Source: Paenibacillus sp. HW567 (GTDB taxonomy: Bacteria > Bacillota > Bacilli > Paenibacillales > Paenibacillaceae). From it: DNA of 64,000 bases. Positions 34,591 to 42,716 of the stretch are shown piece by piece. The notes beneath the pieces are model-generated. The model worked only from the letters and a program-made list of their open reading frames with translations. It made no database searches and was not told the origin of the DNA. The position numbers and the translations under genes were made by a program. Every line of letters starts with the position of its first letter. Positions within the stretch are counted from its first letter, which is position 1. The stretch is taken from assembly GCF_000374185.1 (NCBI RefSeq), contig NZ_KB910518.1, forward strand, positions 1,420,546 through 1,484,545, given 5' to 3'.

Positions 34591-35385
34591 ATGACCTGGT
34601 TGGGCGGGTGGCTGCGGGAACTTATTCTGGTGGTGCTGATGGCTGCTTTCGTGGAAATGCTGCTGCCGAGCAAATCCATGGAGCGTTACGCCAGGCTGGT
34701 GCTTAGCCTGCTGGTGCTAATGACCATACTGAGCCCAATCGTGTCCATGCTGAAGGGGGATGCCACAGGAGAGCTGAGTCTGGCCATGAAGCAGCAGGAG
34801 AAGGACGGCGGATGGCTGTCAGGAGCAGGAAAGGGCGCCGGTTCCCTGGAGAAGATTCTGGCGGACGGCAGGATGCTGGCAGCAGGTGCGCAAGAGCAAA
34901 GCCTGAAGCTTGCTGCGGAAGAGGTGGCTGGACAGATGCGGGATCAGATCGCTTCCAGCACTGGCGTACAGGGAGCCAAGGTCACAGTAACACTGGGCAT
35001 GGGGAAATCCCAAGTCGGCCTTGGGGGAGAATTGGTTCCCGTGATCGCCTCGGTGACCGTCGCCCTGCCGGCGGCGGTTCCGGCTGCCGGAGCAGGCAGC
35101 GGCAACGGGGGAGCTTCCGGCGCTACTGCCGGATCAGCCGCTTCAGAGCCGATTGTTATTACGCCGGTGGCACCGGTACAGGTTAACGTTGGCGCCGGCC
35201 AGGAAGCGGATGGCGCATCCCGGGCAACCTCCGAGGGTTCGGCGGATAACGGCAGCGGCACTGCGGGGGCCGGTACAGACACCGGTCAAACCGAGTCGAT
35301 CATCAAGCTGCTGGAGCAGAATTGGAATCTGGACCGGAAAGTGATTGAGGTGAAGAGCAGCGGAACCGGTGCAGCGAAATTATAA
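34591..35385 (+). CDS. spoIIIAF: Stage III sporulation protein AF
   Basis: This 264-residue protein has two N-terminal membrane helices (LRELILVVLMAAFVEMLLP and ARLVLSLLVLMTILSPIVSML) and an extracytosolic domain. That domain includes a Gly/Ala/Ser-rich insertion (about 165-235) longer than in Bacillus. The C-terminus LLEQNWNLDRKVIEVKSS is conserved. ATG 34591 is chosen over the upstream in-frame start at 34549 because TTTAGGAGG lies 7 nt before it. Confidence 0.9.
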   Translation: MTWLGGWLRELILVVLMAAFVEMLLPSKSMERYARLVLSLLVLMTILSPIVSMLKGDATGELSLAMKQQEKDGGWLSGAGKGAGSLEKILADGRMLAAGAQEQSLKLAAEEVAGQMRDQIASSTGVQGAKVTVTLGMGKSQVGLGGELVPVIASVTVALPAAVPAAGAGSGNGGASGATAGSAASEPIVITPVAPVQVNVGAGQEADGASRATSEGSADNGSGTAGAGTDTGQTESIIKLLEQNWNLDRKVIEVKSSGTGAAKL

Positions 35386-35421
35386 GATTTACCTACAGCG
35401 TTACCGCAGGAGGGATAAGAG

Positions 35422-36063
35422 ATGGGCAAATGGCTGAAAAAATTGGAGCAATGGGCAGGAGGCGGCGGGTCCGGCAGTGCTAAGCGGAGTCATACCTTCC
35501 GCTGGCTAATCATCCTCGGACTGCTCGGCGTAGCGATCATGCTGTTCAACTCCTTTGTGAATGTGAAGAAGCTGGACAGCGAGAATACGGGGCGTGAGCC
35601 GCCGCCGGTAGAAAGCTCGCAGTCGGCCTTGCAGCAGGGTGGCACAGCCTCAGATTCTTTTGACAGCATAGAACAGGCATTGGAGGACCGTACAAAGGAA
35701 ATCCTGGAAAAAATCGTCGGTGTCGGCACAGTGGACATTATGGTCACAGTGGATTCCACAGAGGAAGTTGTTGTACAGCGGAACATGAACGATTCGCAGC
35801 AGCAGAGCGAAGAGACGGATGCCAGCGGCGGCAAGCGGCATACCACCCAGTACACCAGGGATGGCGAGATTGTCACTTACAGCCAGTCAGGCAACGAAAC
35901 CCCGATCATTACCAAACGGATTAAACCCCAGGTGCGCGGCGTGCTGGTTGTCGCCAAGGGAGCGGAGAACAAAGTCGTCCGCGGACTCATAGAACAGGCA
36001 ATCGAAAAAGGCCTGAACGTGCCGGGCTACCGCATTTCCGTAGTTCCGCGCAAGCAGGAATAG
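35422..36063 (+). CDS. spoIIIAG: Stage III sporulation protein AG
   Basis: This 213-residue single-pass protein has a membrane helix at about 30-48 (WLIILGLLGVAIMLFNSFV). Its ring-building extracytosolic domain has TKEILEKIVGVGTVDIMVTV and PQVRGVLVVAKGAENKVVRG. SpoIIIAG forms a large oligomeric ring in the intermembrane space. AGGAGGG precedes ATG 35422. Confidence 0.93.
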   Translation: MGKWLKKLEQWAGGGGSGSAKRSHTFRWLIILGLLGVAIMLFNSFVNVKKLDSENTGREPPPVESSQSALQQGGTASDSFDSIEQALEDRTKEILEKIVGVGTVDIMVTVDSTEEVVVQRNMNDSQQQSEETDASGGKRHTTQYTRDGEIVTYSQSGNETPIITKRIKPQVRGVLVVAKGAENKVVRGLIEQAIEKGLNVPGYRISVVPRKQE

Positions 36064-36085
36064 CAAGCCCGCATAACAGGCAGCT

Positions 36086-36226
36086 AAACGAAACTAAGCG
36101 TATGCTTCCGGAGCCGGTTTTGCGAAGCAGGTTCATGGCAGTAGATGCTAACAAAACTAAGCGTATGCTTCCGAAGCCAGTTTTGCGAAGCGGATTCACG
36201 AAGCGTATGCTAACAAAACTTTGAGG
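36086..36226. repeat. Tandem direct repeat inside the spoIIIA operon
   Basis: AACTAAGCGTATGCTTCCG-GAGC(C)-GTTTTGCGAAGC units occur at about 36086-36135 and 36150-36198, with a period of 64 bp. A partial third (GAAGCGTATGCTAACAAAAC) follows at 36200-36219. The block fills the spoIIIAG-AH gap. Confidence 0.85.
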
Positions 36227-36237
36227 AGGAATAAAAA

Positions 36238-37113
36238 ATGAAGGGCAAAAGACAAACAATTTGGTTGGTTTCCATGCTCAGCTTGATGGTGGTGCTCTCC
36301 GCCTACTACTTATTCACGGAAGACACAGGAGCCTCCCTTCCAAAAGAAACAGCGGGCAGCGTTCAAGTTGACACTCTGAAGGGCGAGGATGGGGCGCAGT
36401 CCCCCGCTCTTGACAGTGGATTGGTTGTTAACGAAGTGGCTACACAAGGGGTCAGCGCCGATGCAGGCAGTAACGGGGCCGGTACAGATGACAGCAAGCA
36501 GACGGCTTCCGCTGATGATAAGGCTGCTGCGGCTGCTAAAGACAGCTCCACTGCAGATGCCGGAAAAACCGCTGCTAATACCGTTACAGAGGATACAGGC
36601 AAAACGGCGGATGCCGCTAACAAATCCAAAGAAGATAAAAAAACTGCCGCTGACAGCTCAAAAGATACTAAAGATACCGCCGCAGCCAATACCGGGAAGA
36701 CTCCGGCAAAAGACGATGCTGCAATTCTGGACGAAGTCGCCTCCCAAAGCGTATCGGCCAGCAGCATGTTCAACAATTATCTCTATGATCGCGAACAACA
36801 GAATCTGAAGGACTACAATGATCTGCTCGCTGTGATTAATGACATGGATAAGACCCCGGCTGAAAATGCGGTTGCCAAGGAACAGCTCAGCAAGCTGGAG
36901 GAAAAAGAATCCAAAATTACTGGAATCGAAGAGAAGCTTCAGCAAAAATACGGTCAAGCGATTGTCAAGGAGGAGTCCGGCAATACGTATACCGTTGTGG
37001 TCCAAAGCAATAAGCTTGATGTGAAGCAGGCTGTCGGAATCGTTGATCTTGTTATGAAGGAGCTTAGCATCACGCAGGATAAGATCCGGGTCCAATATGT
37101 ATCCGAGCAATAA
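36238..37113 (+). CDS. spoIIIAH: Stage III sporulation protein AH
   Basis: This 291-residue bitopic protein has one N-terminal helix (TIWLVSMLSLMVVLSAYYLF). A long Ala/Lys/Asp/Thr-rich linker (about 65-165) leads to a C-terminal YscJ/FliF-like domain (NLKDYNDLLAVINDMDKTP ... GIVDLVMKELSITQDKIRVQY). It binds forespore SpoIIQ across the septum to make the channel. The linker is longer than in B. subtilis and low in complexity. TTGAGGAGG precedes ATG 36238. Confidence 0.92.
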   Translation: MKGKRQTIWLVSMLSLMVVLSAYYLFTEDTGASLPKETAGSVQVDTLKGEDGAQSPALDSGLVVNEVATQGVSADAGSNGAGTDDSKQTASADDKAAAAAKDSSTADAGKTAANTVTEDTGKTADAANKSKEDKKTAADSSKDTKDTAAANTGKTPAKDDAAILDEVASQSVSASSMFNNYLYDREQQNLKDYNDLLAVINDMDKTPAENAVAKEQLSKLEEKESKITGIEEKLQQKYGQAIVKEESGNTYTVVVQSNKLDVKQAVGIVDLVMKELSITQDKIRVQYVSEQ

Positions 37114-37152
37114 TACTGCAATATACCGCTGGATAAAATAGAAGAATTTGCC

Positions 37153-37184
37153 GAAAGGGCTCGGGTTATCCCGGGCTCTTTCCA
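37153..37184 (+). terminator. spoIIIA operon terminator
   Basis: GAAAGGGCTCGGG pairs with CCCGGGCTCTTTC around TTAT (two G-U pairs) and is followed by a short pyrimidine tract. An AT-rich -10-like TATAAT at about 37201 starts the accB promoter region. Confidence 0.7.
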
Positions 37185-37320
37185 TTTCTAGCGTTTATGA
37201 TATAATACATAAAGTTATCTGGGAATGTAAGTAGAATAAGTGTTGTAAGAAGCGGATATCTGAAAGCGATTCAAGTGAAATCGCAAGCTTTGAGAGAAAG
37301 CTGAAGGAGTGAACGATCAA

Positions 37321-37830
37321 ATGTTCAAGTTAAGCGAGATTAAGGAATTAATTAAATTGCTGGACCAGACCTCCTCCGTACACGAACTGGAGATCGAAAG
37401 CGAAGGAATGAAGCTGGCTATCCGCAAACCGGATCGCCCCGAAGCTGATGGAACGGTAATTCAGGCGATTCCTTATGCCCAGCCCTTTACGCCAGCCCCG
37501 CAGCCGCAAAATCCGCAGCATGCAGCATCTCCGGTTGTCACCGAGATTCCGGCAGTACAGCATACCCCGGCTTCTTCCGCTGAAGGCGCGTTACATAAAA
37601 TCGTCTCCCCGATGGTAGGGACCTTCTACAGTGCGGCTTCCCCGGAAGCTTCGAGCTTCGTGAGCGTAGGCGACCGGGTCAGCGAGAAATCGACAGTCTG
37701 CATCATTGAAGCCATGAAGCTGATGAATGAGCTGGAAGCAGAAGTGAGAGGCGAAATCGTGTCTGTACTTGCGGAGGACGGCCAGCTTGTGGAATACGGC
37801 CAGCCGCTGTTTCTGGTGAGACCGGAATAA
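37321..37830 (+). CDS. accB: Acetyl-CoA carboxylase biotin carboxyl carrier protein
   Basis: This 169-residue protein carries the carboxyl group between biotin carboxylase and carboxyltransferase in fatty acid synthesis. It has an N-terminal helical region, a Pro/Ala/Gln-rich linker (about 50-90) and the C-terminal biotinyl domain. The domain has [15 protein letters not shown] and the biotin Lys133 in [14 protein letters not shown] 37321 is used, after AAGGAG; a GTG at 37309 is too close to that site. accC follows. Confidence 0.96.
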   Translation: MFKLSEIKELIKLLDQTSSVHELEIESEGMKLAIRKPDRPEADGTVIQAIPYAQPFTPAPQPQNPQHAASPVVTEIPAVQHTPASSAEGALHKIVSPMVGTFYSAASPEASSFVSVGDRVSEKSTVCIIEAMKLMNELEAEVRGEIVSVLAEDGQLVEYGQPLFLVRPE

Positions 37831-37886
37831 CTGCCGGGAGAATCAAGAGGAGCTTGCAAGCTTCGTTAAATTTTGGGAGGAAACGA

Positions 37887-39230
37887 ATGAACATTCAAAA
37901 AGTGTTGATTGCCAATCGCGGAGAAATCGCGGTCCGCATTATCCGGGCCTGCCGTGAGCTGGGCATTTCCACCGTCGCTGTCTATTCGGAGCCTGACCGG
38001 GATTCGCTGCATGTCCGGCTGGCTGATGAAGCATACTGTATCGGTCCGATGCCGTCCAAGGACAGCTATCTGAACTTTACCAATATTATGAGTGTGGCCA
38101 CGCTGACGGAATGCGATGCCGTTCATCCGGGTTACGGATTTTTGGCTGAAAATGCGGATTTCGCAGAGATTTGTGAATCCTGCAACATTACCTTTATCGG
38201 CCCTTCACCAGACGCTATTACCCGCATGGGGGACAAGGCGGTCGCCAAAGAAACCATGAAGCTGGCCGGAGTTCCGATTATTCCGGGCTCTGACGGGCTT
38301 GTAGGTGATGTGGAGGAGGCTGTAATGCTGGGCCGGGATATCGGCTATCCAATCATCGTAAAGGCAACCGCAGGCGGCGGAGGCAAGGGGATCCGCATTG
38401 CCGAGGATGAGGAATCGCTGGTGAAGCAGATTACCGCTGCCCAGCAGGAAGCCCAGAAGGCCTTCGGCAATGCCGGAGTGTACCTGGAGAAATTCCTCAC
38501 AGGCATGAAGCATGTGGAGATTCAGATTATTGCCGATAAACACGGCAATGTCGTTCATCTGGGAGAGCGCGACTGCTCGGTGCAGCGCCGCCGCCAGAAG
38601 CTCATTGAAGAAGCGCCCTGCTCTGTTCTGACACCTGAAATCCGCGAAGCCATGGGCCAGGCGGCTGTGCGCGCAGCACAGGCCGTGAATTACTCGGGCG
38701 CGGGCACGCTGGAGTTCCTGCTTGGACCGGACGGGCAGTTTTATTTCATGGAAATGAACACCCGGATTCAAGTGGAGCATCCGGTGACCGAGATGGTCAC
38801 GGGCGTTGACTTAATCAAAGAAATGATTTCTGTGGCGGAAGGCAATCCTCTGTCATTTACCCAGGACGATATCGTTATTAATGGCTGGTCCATTGAATGC
38901 CGCATCAATGCGGAAGATCCGGAGAAGAATTTCATGCCGTCGCCAGGCAAGATCAATTTTTACCTGCCGCCTGGAGGCTTGGGTGTACGGGTGGACAGCG
39001 CGGCATATCCTGGATATACGATTTCCCCATTTTATGACTCGATGATTGCGAAGCTGATTGTCTGGGCTCCGACCCGCCAGGAAGCTGTCGCCAAGATGAA
39101 GCGTGCGCTCTCGGAATTTGCTGTGGATGGCATACATACCACGATCTCATTCCACCAGAAATTGCTGGAGCATCCTGTATTCTTAGCCGGGAATTTCGAT
39201 ATTAAATTCCTGGAGGAATATGAAATTTAG
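37887..39230 (+). CDS. accC: Acetyl-CoA carboxylase biotin carboxylase
   Basis: This 447-residue ATP-grasp enzyme carboxylates biotin on AccB. Motifs are [48 protein letters not shown] (ATP loop), [19 protein letters not shown] and [26 protein letters not shown] is 6 nt before ATG 37887; the open frame begins at 37854 without support. It is cotranscribed with accB. Confidence 0.97.
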   Translation: MNIQKVLIANRGEIAVRIIRACRELGISTVAVYSEPDRDSLHVRLADEAYCIGPMPSKDSYLNFTNIMSVATLTECDAVHPGYGFLAENADFAEICESCNITFIGPSPDAITRMGDKAVAKETMKLAGVPIIPGSDGLVGDVEEAVMLGRDIGYPIIVKATAGGGGKGIRIAEDEESLVKQITAAQQEAQKAFGNAGVYLEKFLTGMKHVEIQIIADKHGNVVHLGERDCSVQRRRQKLIEEAPCSVLTPEIREAMGQAAVRAAQAVNYSGAGTLEFLLGPDGQFYFMEMNTRIQVEHPVTEMVTGVDLIKEMISVAEGNPLSFTQDDIVINGWSIECRINAEDPEKNFMPSPGKINFYLPPGGLGVRVDSAAYPGYTISPFYDSMIAKLIVWAPTRQEAVAKMKRALSEFAVDGIHTTISFHQKLLEHPVFLAGNFDIKFLEEYEI

Positions 39231-39348
39231 GACGGCCTCGCTTTGTTTGTCATAAAGTTCGTCAAATGATATAGTATGTTTAATAAGAGACGTGCTTTGC
39301 GCTTAAAATATTTGAACAACTTTTTCTTTGAAAGGTGTGAAGTCCATA

Positions 39349-39765
39349 ATGAGTACATTGCCGACAGAATTCGAACGTACGGAAATTGGCGAGATTCAGA
39401 TTGCTCCTGAGGTAATCGAGGTGATCGCAGGTTTGGCAACCGTAGAGGTTAAGGGCGTGGCAGGCATGAGCGGCGGTTTTGCCGGAGGCATCGTAGAGCT
39501 TCTCGGCCGCAAGAACATGTCCAAAGGCGTAAAGGTTGAGGTTGGACAGCGTGAGGCTGCCGTTGATGTGTCCGTAATCATCGAGTACGGCAACCGTCTG
39601 CCGGAAGTGGCTGGAGAAATTCAGCGCAACGTGAAACGCTCCATCGAGACCATGACCGGTCTGACCGTTGTTGAAGTGAATGTGCATATCCATGACGTGC
39701 AGTTCAAGACCACCAGCGCTTCTGACAAGAACGAAGAAACGGATGCGGTTCTCCGCGTGAAATAA
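39349..39765 (+). CDS. yqhY: Asp23/Gls24 family envelope stress protein YqhY
   Basis: This 138-residue Asp23-family protein has GEIQIAPEVIEVIAGLATVEVKGV, GVKVEVGQREAAVDVSVIIEYG and NVKRSIETMTGLTVVEVNVHI (segments outlined, not continuous). In Bacillus yqhY lies next to accBC and its loss perturbs acetyl-CoA carboxylase. The amaP and DUF2273 genes that follow are typical partners that anchor Asp23 to the membrane. The start at ATG 39349 is tentative, as the ribosome site AAAGGTG is 13 nt away. Confidence 0.88.
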   Translation: MSTLPTEFERTEIGEIQIAPEVIEVIAGLATVEVKGVAGMSGGFAGGIVELLGRKNMSKGVKVEVGQREAAVDVSVIIEYGNRLPEVAGEIQRNVKRSIETMTGLTVVEVNVHIHDVQFKTTSASDKNEETDAVLRVK

Positions 39766-39780
39766 GACCAGCGTCTTCCA

Positions 39781-39811
39781 TAAACCCCCGACAGCACCGT
39801 CGAGGGTTTAC
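39781..39811 (+). terminator. Hairpin between yqhY and amaP
   Basis: AAACCCCCGAC pairs with GTCGAGGGTTT around AGCACC. There is no long T run, so it may attenuate rather than stop transcription. Confidence 0.45.
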
Positions 39812-39837
39812 TCTAATTTAAGGAGGTTATGAGACTC

Positions 39838-40377
39838 GTGGCAAAAATTTTGGACAGGCTTCTGCTGTTCCTGTACAGCTTAAGCATCGGAATATTATCT
39901 GTAATTGCCATCCTCCTCTTAAGCGGCGCCATTCCTGACTCCCTTGAGATAAAGGATGGGCCAGCCGCGTATATTGCCGCCATCGCCATTGCAGTCATTC
40001 TGTTCCTGCTCAGCCTCCGGTTCTTCTACATTTCCCTGCGCCGCGACCGTGCTTCCCTGCCTTCGGTTGACCAGCGTACAGAATACGGGGATATTCAAAT
40101 CTCCATGGAAACGATTGAGAATCTGAGCCTGAAGGCAGCCGGCAAAGTCAAAGGAATCAGAGATCTGAAGTCCCGCATCCGCGTCTCCCAGGCCGGGCTT
40201 GAGATCATGATCCGCGCAGTTGTGGACGGAGAGCATTCCCTGCCGCTGCTGACTACAGAGGTTCAGCGCCAGGTGCATGATTTTGTGCAGGAAACGACCG
40301 GGATTCCAGTGGCTGATGTCTCGGTATACATTGCTAACCTCACACAGTCTCCAAGCTTCAAAAGTCGAGTGGAATAG
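39838..40377 (+). CDS. amaP: Alkaline shock response membrane anchor protein AmaP
   Basis: This 179-residue protein has two N-terminal membrane helices (RLLLFLYSLSIGILSVIAILLL and AAIAIAVILFLLSLRFFYISL, both outlined) and an Asp23-like cytosolic domain (GDIQISMETIENLSLKAAG ... TGIPVADVSVYI). It anchors Asp23-family proteins at the membrane. GTG 39838 is favoured because AGGAGG is 11 nt upstream. ATG 39829 in the same frame is only 2 nt from the site. Confidence 0.88.
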   Translation: MAKILDRLLLFLYSLSIGILSVIAILLLSGAIPDSLEIKDGPAAYIAAIAIAVILFLLSLRFFYISLRRDRASLPSVDQRTEYGDIQISMETIENLSLKAAGKVKGIRDLKSRIRVSQAGLEIMIRAVVDGEHSLPLLTTEVQRQVHDFVQETTGIPVADVSVYIANLTQSPSFKSRVE

Positions 40378-40392
40378 AGGTGAGTTTCCCTT

Positions 40393-40626
40393 ATGTTTTG
40401 GAAAGCACTATGGGAAAGTCACGGGGGTAGGATTGCCGGGGTCACCTTCGGCGTCGTTCTCGGATTGATTTATTTGATTAGCGGTTTTTGGGATATGCTG
40501 TTCTTTGCACTGGTAGTGTTCATCGGATATACGCTCGGCAAAAGAAAGGATACCGCGCAGGCTCCCCTGTTTAAGTGGCAGGAGATAATTGAGCGGCTGT
40601 CCGGACGCTGGCGTCCCTTCAAGTGA
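40393..40626 (+). CDS. DUF2273 small membrane protein
   Basis: This 77-residue protein has two membrane helices (GRIAGVTFGVVLGLIYLI and FWDMLFFALVVFIGYTLG) and a short basic tail. It is the usual third member of Asp23-AmaP operons and starts 15 nt after amaP. It probably helps build or place the Asp23 layer at the membrane. Confidence 0.85.
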   Translation: MFWKALWESHGGRIAGVTFGVVLGLIYLISGFWDMLFFALVVFIGYTLGKRKDTAQAPLFKWQEIIERLSGRWRPFK

Positions 40627-40714
40627 ACCGCGATAGCTTGTTCTCCCGGAGCCTGGAACCCGTTCGTCTGAGTTGCCTGATCTGCCGGAAGAAGAGCTGC
40701 GCGGTTTTTTTAAT
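40624..40714 (+). terminator. Long terminator after the asp23-type operon
   Basis: AACCGCG, AGCTT, TTCT and CCGG on the left pair with CCGG, AGAA, AGCT and CGCGGTT on the right, followed by TTTTTTT. The loop between the arms is about 25 nt. Confidence 0.65.
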
Positions 40715-41083
40715 TGGGGCTTGCCGTGAACGTGAATATGTTATTCTGTGAATGCCAATCTCTGATAGAGAAGGGTTAAGCTGAGAATTCTTGAAGAAAA
40801 GACTGTATCTTTGTGCAGTTGTTGCAGTTTGTGCAATTAAAATCCTGTTGTAATGCCTCATTTCTGTTTTAACTGTATTTCGTACAATTAAATGCGGCTG
40901 CGAACGTAAGAAATGGATTTTTTCTGATTTTTAATTGTACGAAATGCAATTAGGGATAGAATCTGCTTCATTAGGCTTAAAATAGTTGCAGGAAATACAA
41001 TTATATTTAGCACCTGACCGTTTGTATAAGAAACAATGGAACACCAACATAAAGTTTGCGAAAGAAGATTGTAGGAGGATCAG
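40715..41083. repeat. AT-rich repeat block before nusB
   Basis: I see no gene here. ATTTCGTACAATTAAA (40877-40892) and its perfect reverse complement TTTAATTGTACGAAAT (40930-40945) form a 16-bp-arm hairpin. Related copies are TTGCAGTTTGTGCAATTAAA (about 40822-40841) and GAAATACAATTATA (about 40991-41004). The same motif family is present at 6154-6290. The nusB promoter must lie in the last ~80 bp. Confidence 0.6.
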
Positions 41084-41533
41084 ATGAAAAGACGTTTAGC
41101 GAGAGAAATTATTGTCCAAAGCCTGTACCAGATGGAAATGAATGATGTGGAAAGTGCGGAAGCGGTAGAAATGCTGATTGCGGAAGCTTCGGAGGAGAAT
41201 GAGACCGAACATGTCATTACCGATGAAATCGAATTGAAGGCTTATGTGGTCGAGCATGTGAATGGCGTGTGGGAGCATAAGATGGCCATTGACGACATGC
41301 TGGAGCATTACCTGAAGGGCTGGCAGATGAGCCGGCTCTCACGGGTGGACCGCCAGATTTTGCGTTTGGCTACCTTTGAGATGGTATTTGGAAATGATGT
41401 TCCGGCCAAGGTTGCCGTCAATGAGGCGATTGATTTGGCCAAGCATTTCGGCACCGAGGATTCCGGTAAATTCGTGAATGGCGTGCTGGGCAAGATGATT
41501 CAGGAGCTTGATACACTGAAGACAGAGCTGTAG
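41084..41533 (+). CDS. nusB: Transcription antitermination protein NusB
   Basis: This 149-residue all-helical protein starts MKRRLAREIIVQSLYQMEM and contains SRLSRVDRQILRLATFEM and KVAVNEAIDLAKHFGTEDSGKFVNGVLG (both outlined), the NusB signatures. It binds boxA RNA with S10 for rRNA antitermination. The central acidic stretch (EASEENETEHVITDEIE) is typical of Paenibacillus length variants. AGGAGG precedes ATG 41084. Confidence 0.95.
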   Translation: MKRRLAREIIVQSLYQMEMNDVESAEAVEMLIAEASEENETEHVITDEIELKAYVVEHVNGVWEHKMAIDDMLEHYLKGWQMSRLSRVDRQILRLATFEMVFGNDVPAKVAVNEAIDLAKHFGTEDSGKFVNGVLGKMIQELDTLKTEL

Positions 41534-41586
41534 GCAAATGACCGGTCGCCTGCTCACTAAAGCGGACTCACTATAGAATTGTACAA

Positions 41587-41805
41587 GCTATATAGGTTGA
41601 ACCTCAGAAAATATGAAAAGGGCCGAAGTGACGAGGGGGAGTTTGGATACTTTTGGAGCGGACGAGTCCGCCTTTGTCTACGGATTTCATCCGCTAAGAG
41701 CGGTATAATCAAGAAATTTGTGACGGGCAGCGGCCGGAAATCCAAACATTCCCCGCAGTTACCGTCCAGCCCCCAGTATGAATTCTATAGTTCAACTTGT
41801 ATAGG
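41587..41805 (+). repeat. MITE-like element, copy B (219 bp)
   Basis: The ends GCTATATAGGTTGAACCT (41587-41604) and AGTTCAACTTGTATAGG (41789-41805) are inverted repeats. The interior matches the minus strand of copy A base for base over long stretches, such as CATCCGCTAAGAGCGGTA and CCAAACATTCCCCGCAGTTA. Flanking CTATAGAATT (41571) and AATTCTATAG (about 41780) extend the symmetry. It sits between nusB and folD, 37 nt from the folD start. Confidence 0.8.
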
Positions 41806-41842
41806 CGAAATCTCAAAAGCAGATCAAAGGGGAGAGAATTAC

Positions 41843-42706
41843 ATGACAGCAGCAATCATCAGCGGTAAACAAGTATCTGAAGAAATTCGTATTGACATTG
41901 CCCGGGAGGTTGCCTTCCTTGCTCAGAAGGGTGTCAAGCCCGGTCTTGCTGTCGTGCTGGTCGGTGAAGATCCGGCTTCTCAGGTCTATGTCCGCAATAA
42001 AGAGAAATCGAGCACAGAGCTGGGCTTCCATTCCGAAGTACACAGACTGGATGCTTCCACTAGCCAGGAAGAGCTGCTGGCGCTCGTTACGGAGCTGAAC
42101 AGCCGTGATGAAATTGACGGTATTCTGGTGCAGCTTCCGCTGCCCAAGCACATTGACGAGAAGGCAGTAATTAACGCTATCGCGGTAGACAAGGATGTTG
42201 ACGGCTTCCACCCGATCAACGTGGGCAATCTGGTTATCGGGGATGACAGTCTGCTTCCGTGCACCCCTGCCGGTGTGATCGAGCTGATCAAGCGGACCGG
42301 AACCGGAATGTCCGGCAAGCATGCGGTTGTTATCGGCCGCAGCAACATCGTCGGCAAACCGGTCTCCCTGCTGCTGCAGCGCGAGAATGCTACGGTAACG
42401 ATGTGCCACTCGCGTACGGCGAACATCGCTGAGCTTAGCCGTCAGGCAGATATTTTGGTCGTAGCTATCGGGCGCGCCAACTTCATCGACGGTTCTTTTG
42501 TGAAGCCGGGGGCGGTTGTCATTGATGTTGGAATGAACCGTCTGGACAACGGCAAGCTGGCCGGAGATGTGGACTATGAGAGCGCCAAGGAAGTTGCCGG
42601 ATACATTACACCTGTACCGGGCGGTGTTGGGCCAATGACAATCACGATGCTGATGAAGAACACGCTGGTTGCAGCGAAACGCCGCCGCGGCCTGGATAAG
42701 GAATAG
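41843..42706 (+). CDS. folD: Methylenetetrahydrofolate dehydrogenase / cyclohydrolase
   Basis: This 287-residue bifunctional enzyme interconverts methylene-, methenyl- and formyl-tetrahydrofolate with NADP. Motifs are [18 protein letters not shown] (catalytic Lys), [49 protein letters not shown] and the C-terminal [19 protein letters not shown] 41843 with GGGGAGAG is used; the open frame extends back through the MITE. That extension is fortuitous. Confidence 0.97.
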   Translation: MTAAIISGKQVSEEIRIDIAREVAFLAQKGVKPGLAVVLVGEDPASQVYVRNKEKSSTELGFHSEVHRLDASTSQEELLALVTELNSRDEIDGILVQLPLPKHIDEKAVINAIAVDKDVDGFHPINVGNLVIGDDSLLPCTPAGVIELIKRTGTGMSGKHAVVIGRSNIVGKPVSLLLQRENATVTMCHSRTANIAELSRQADILVVAIGRANFIDGSFVKPGAVVIDVGMNRLDNGKLAGDVDYESAKEVAGYITPVPGGVGPMTITMLMKNTLVAAKRRRGLDKE

Positions 42707-42716
42707 GTCTGCGTTT

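Noticed and set aside
41579..41842. N-terminal extension of folD through copy B of the MITE
   Set aside because: The known FolD start ([11 protein letters not shown]) is at 41843 with a good ribosome site. The upstream frame is fortuitous readthrough of the repeat.
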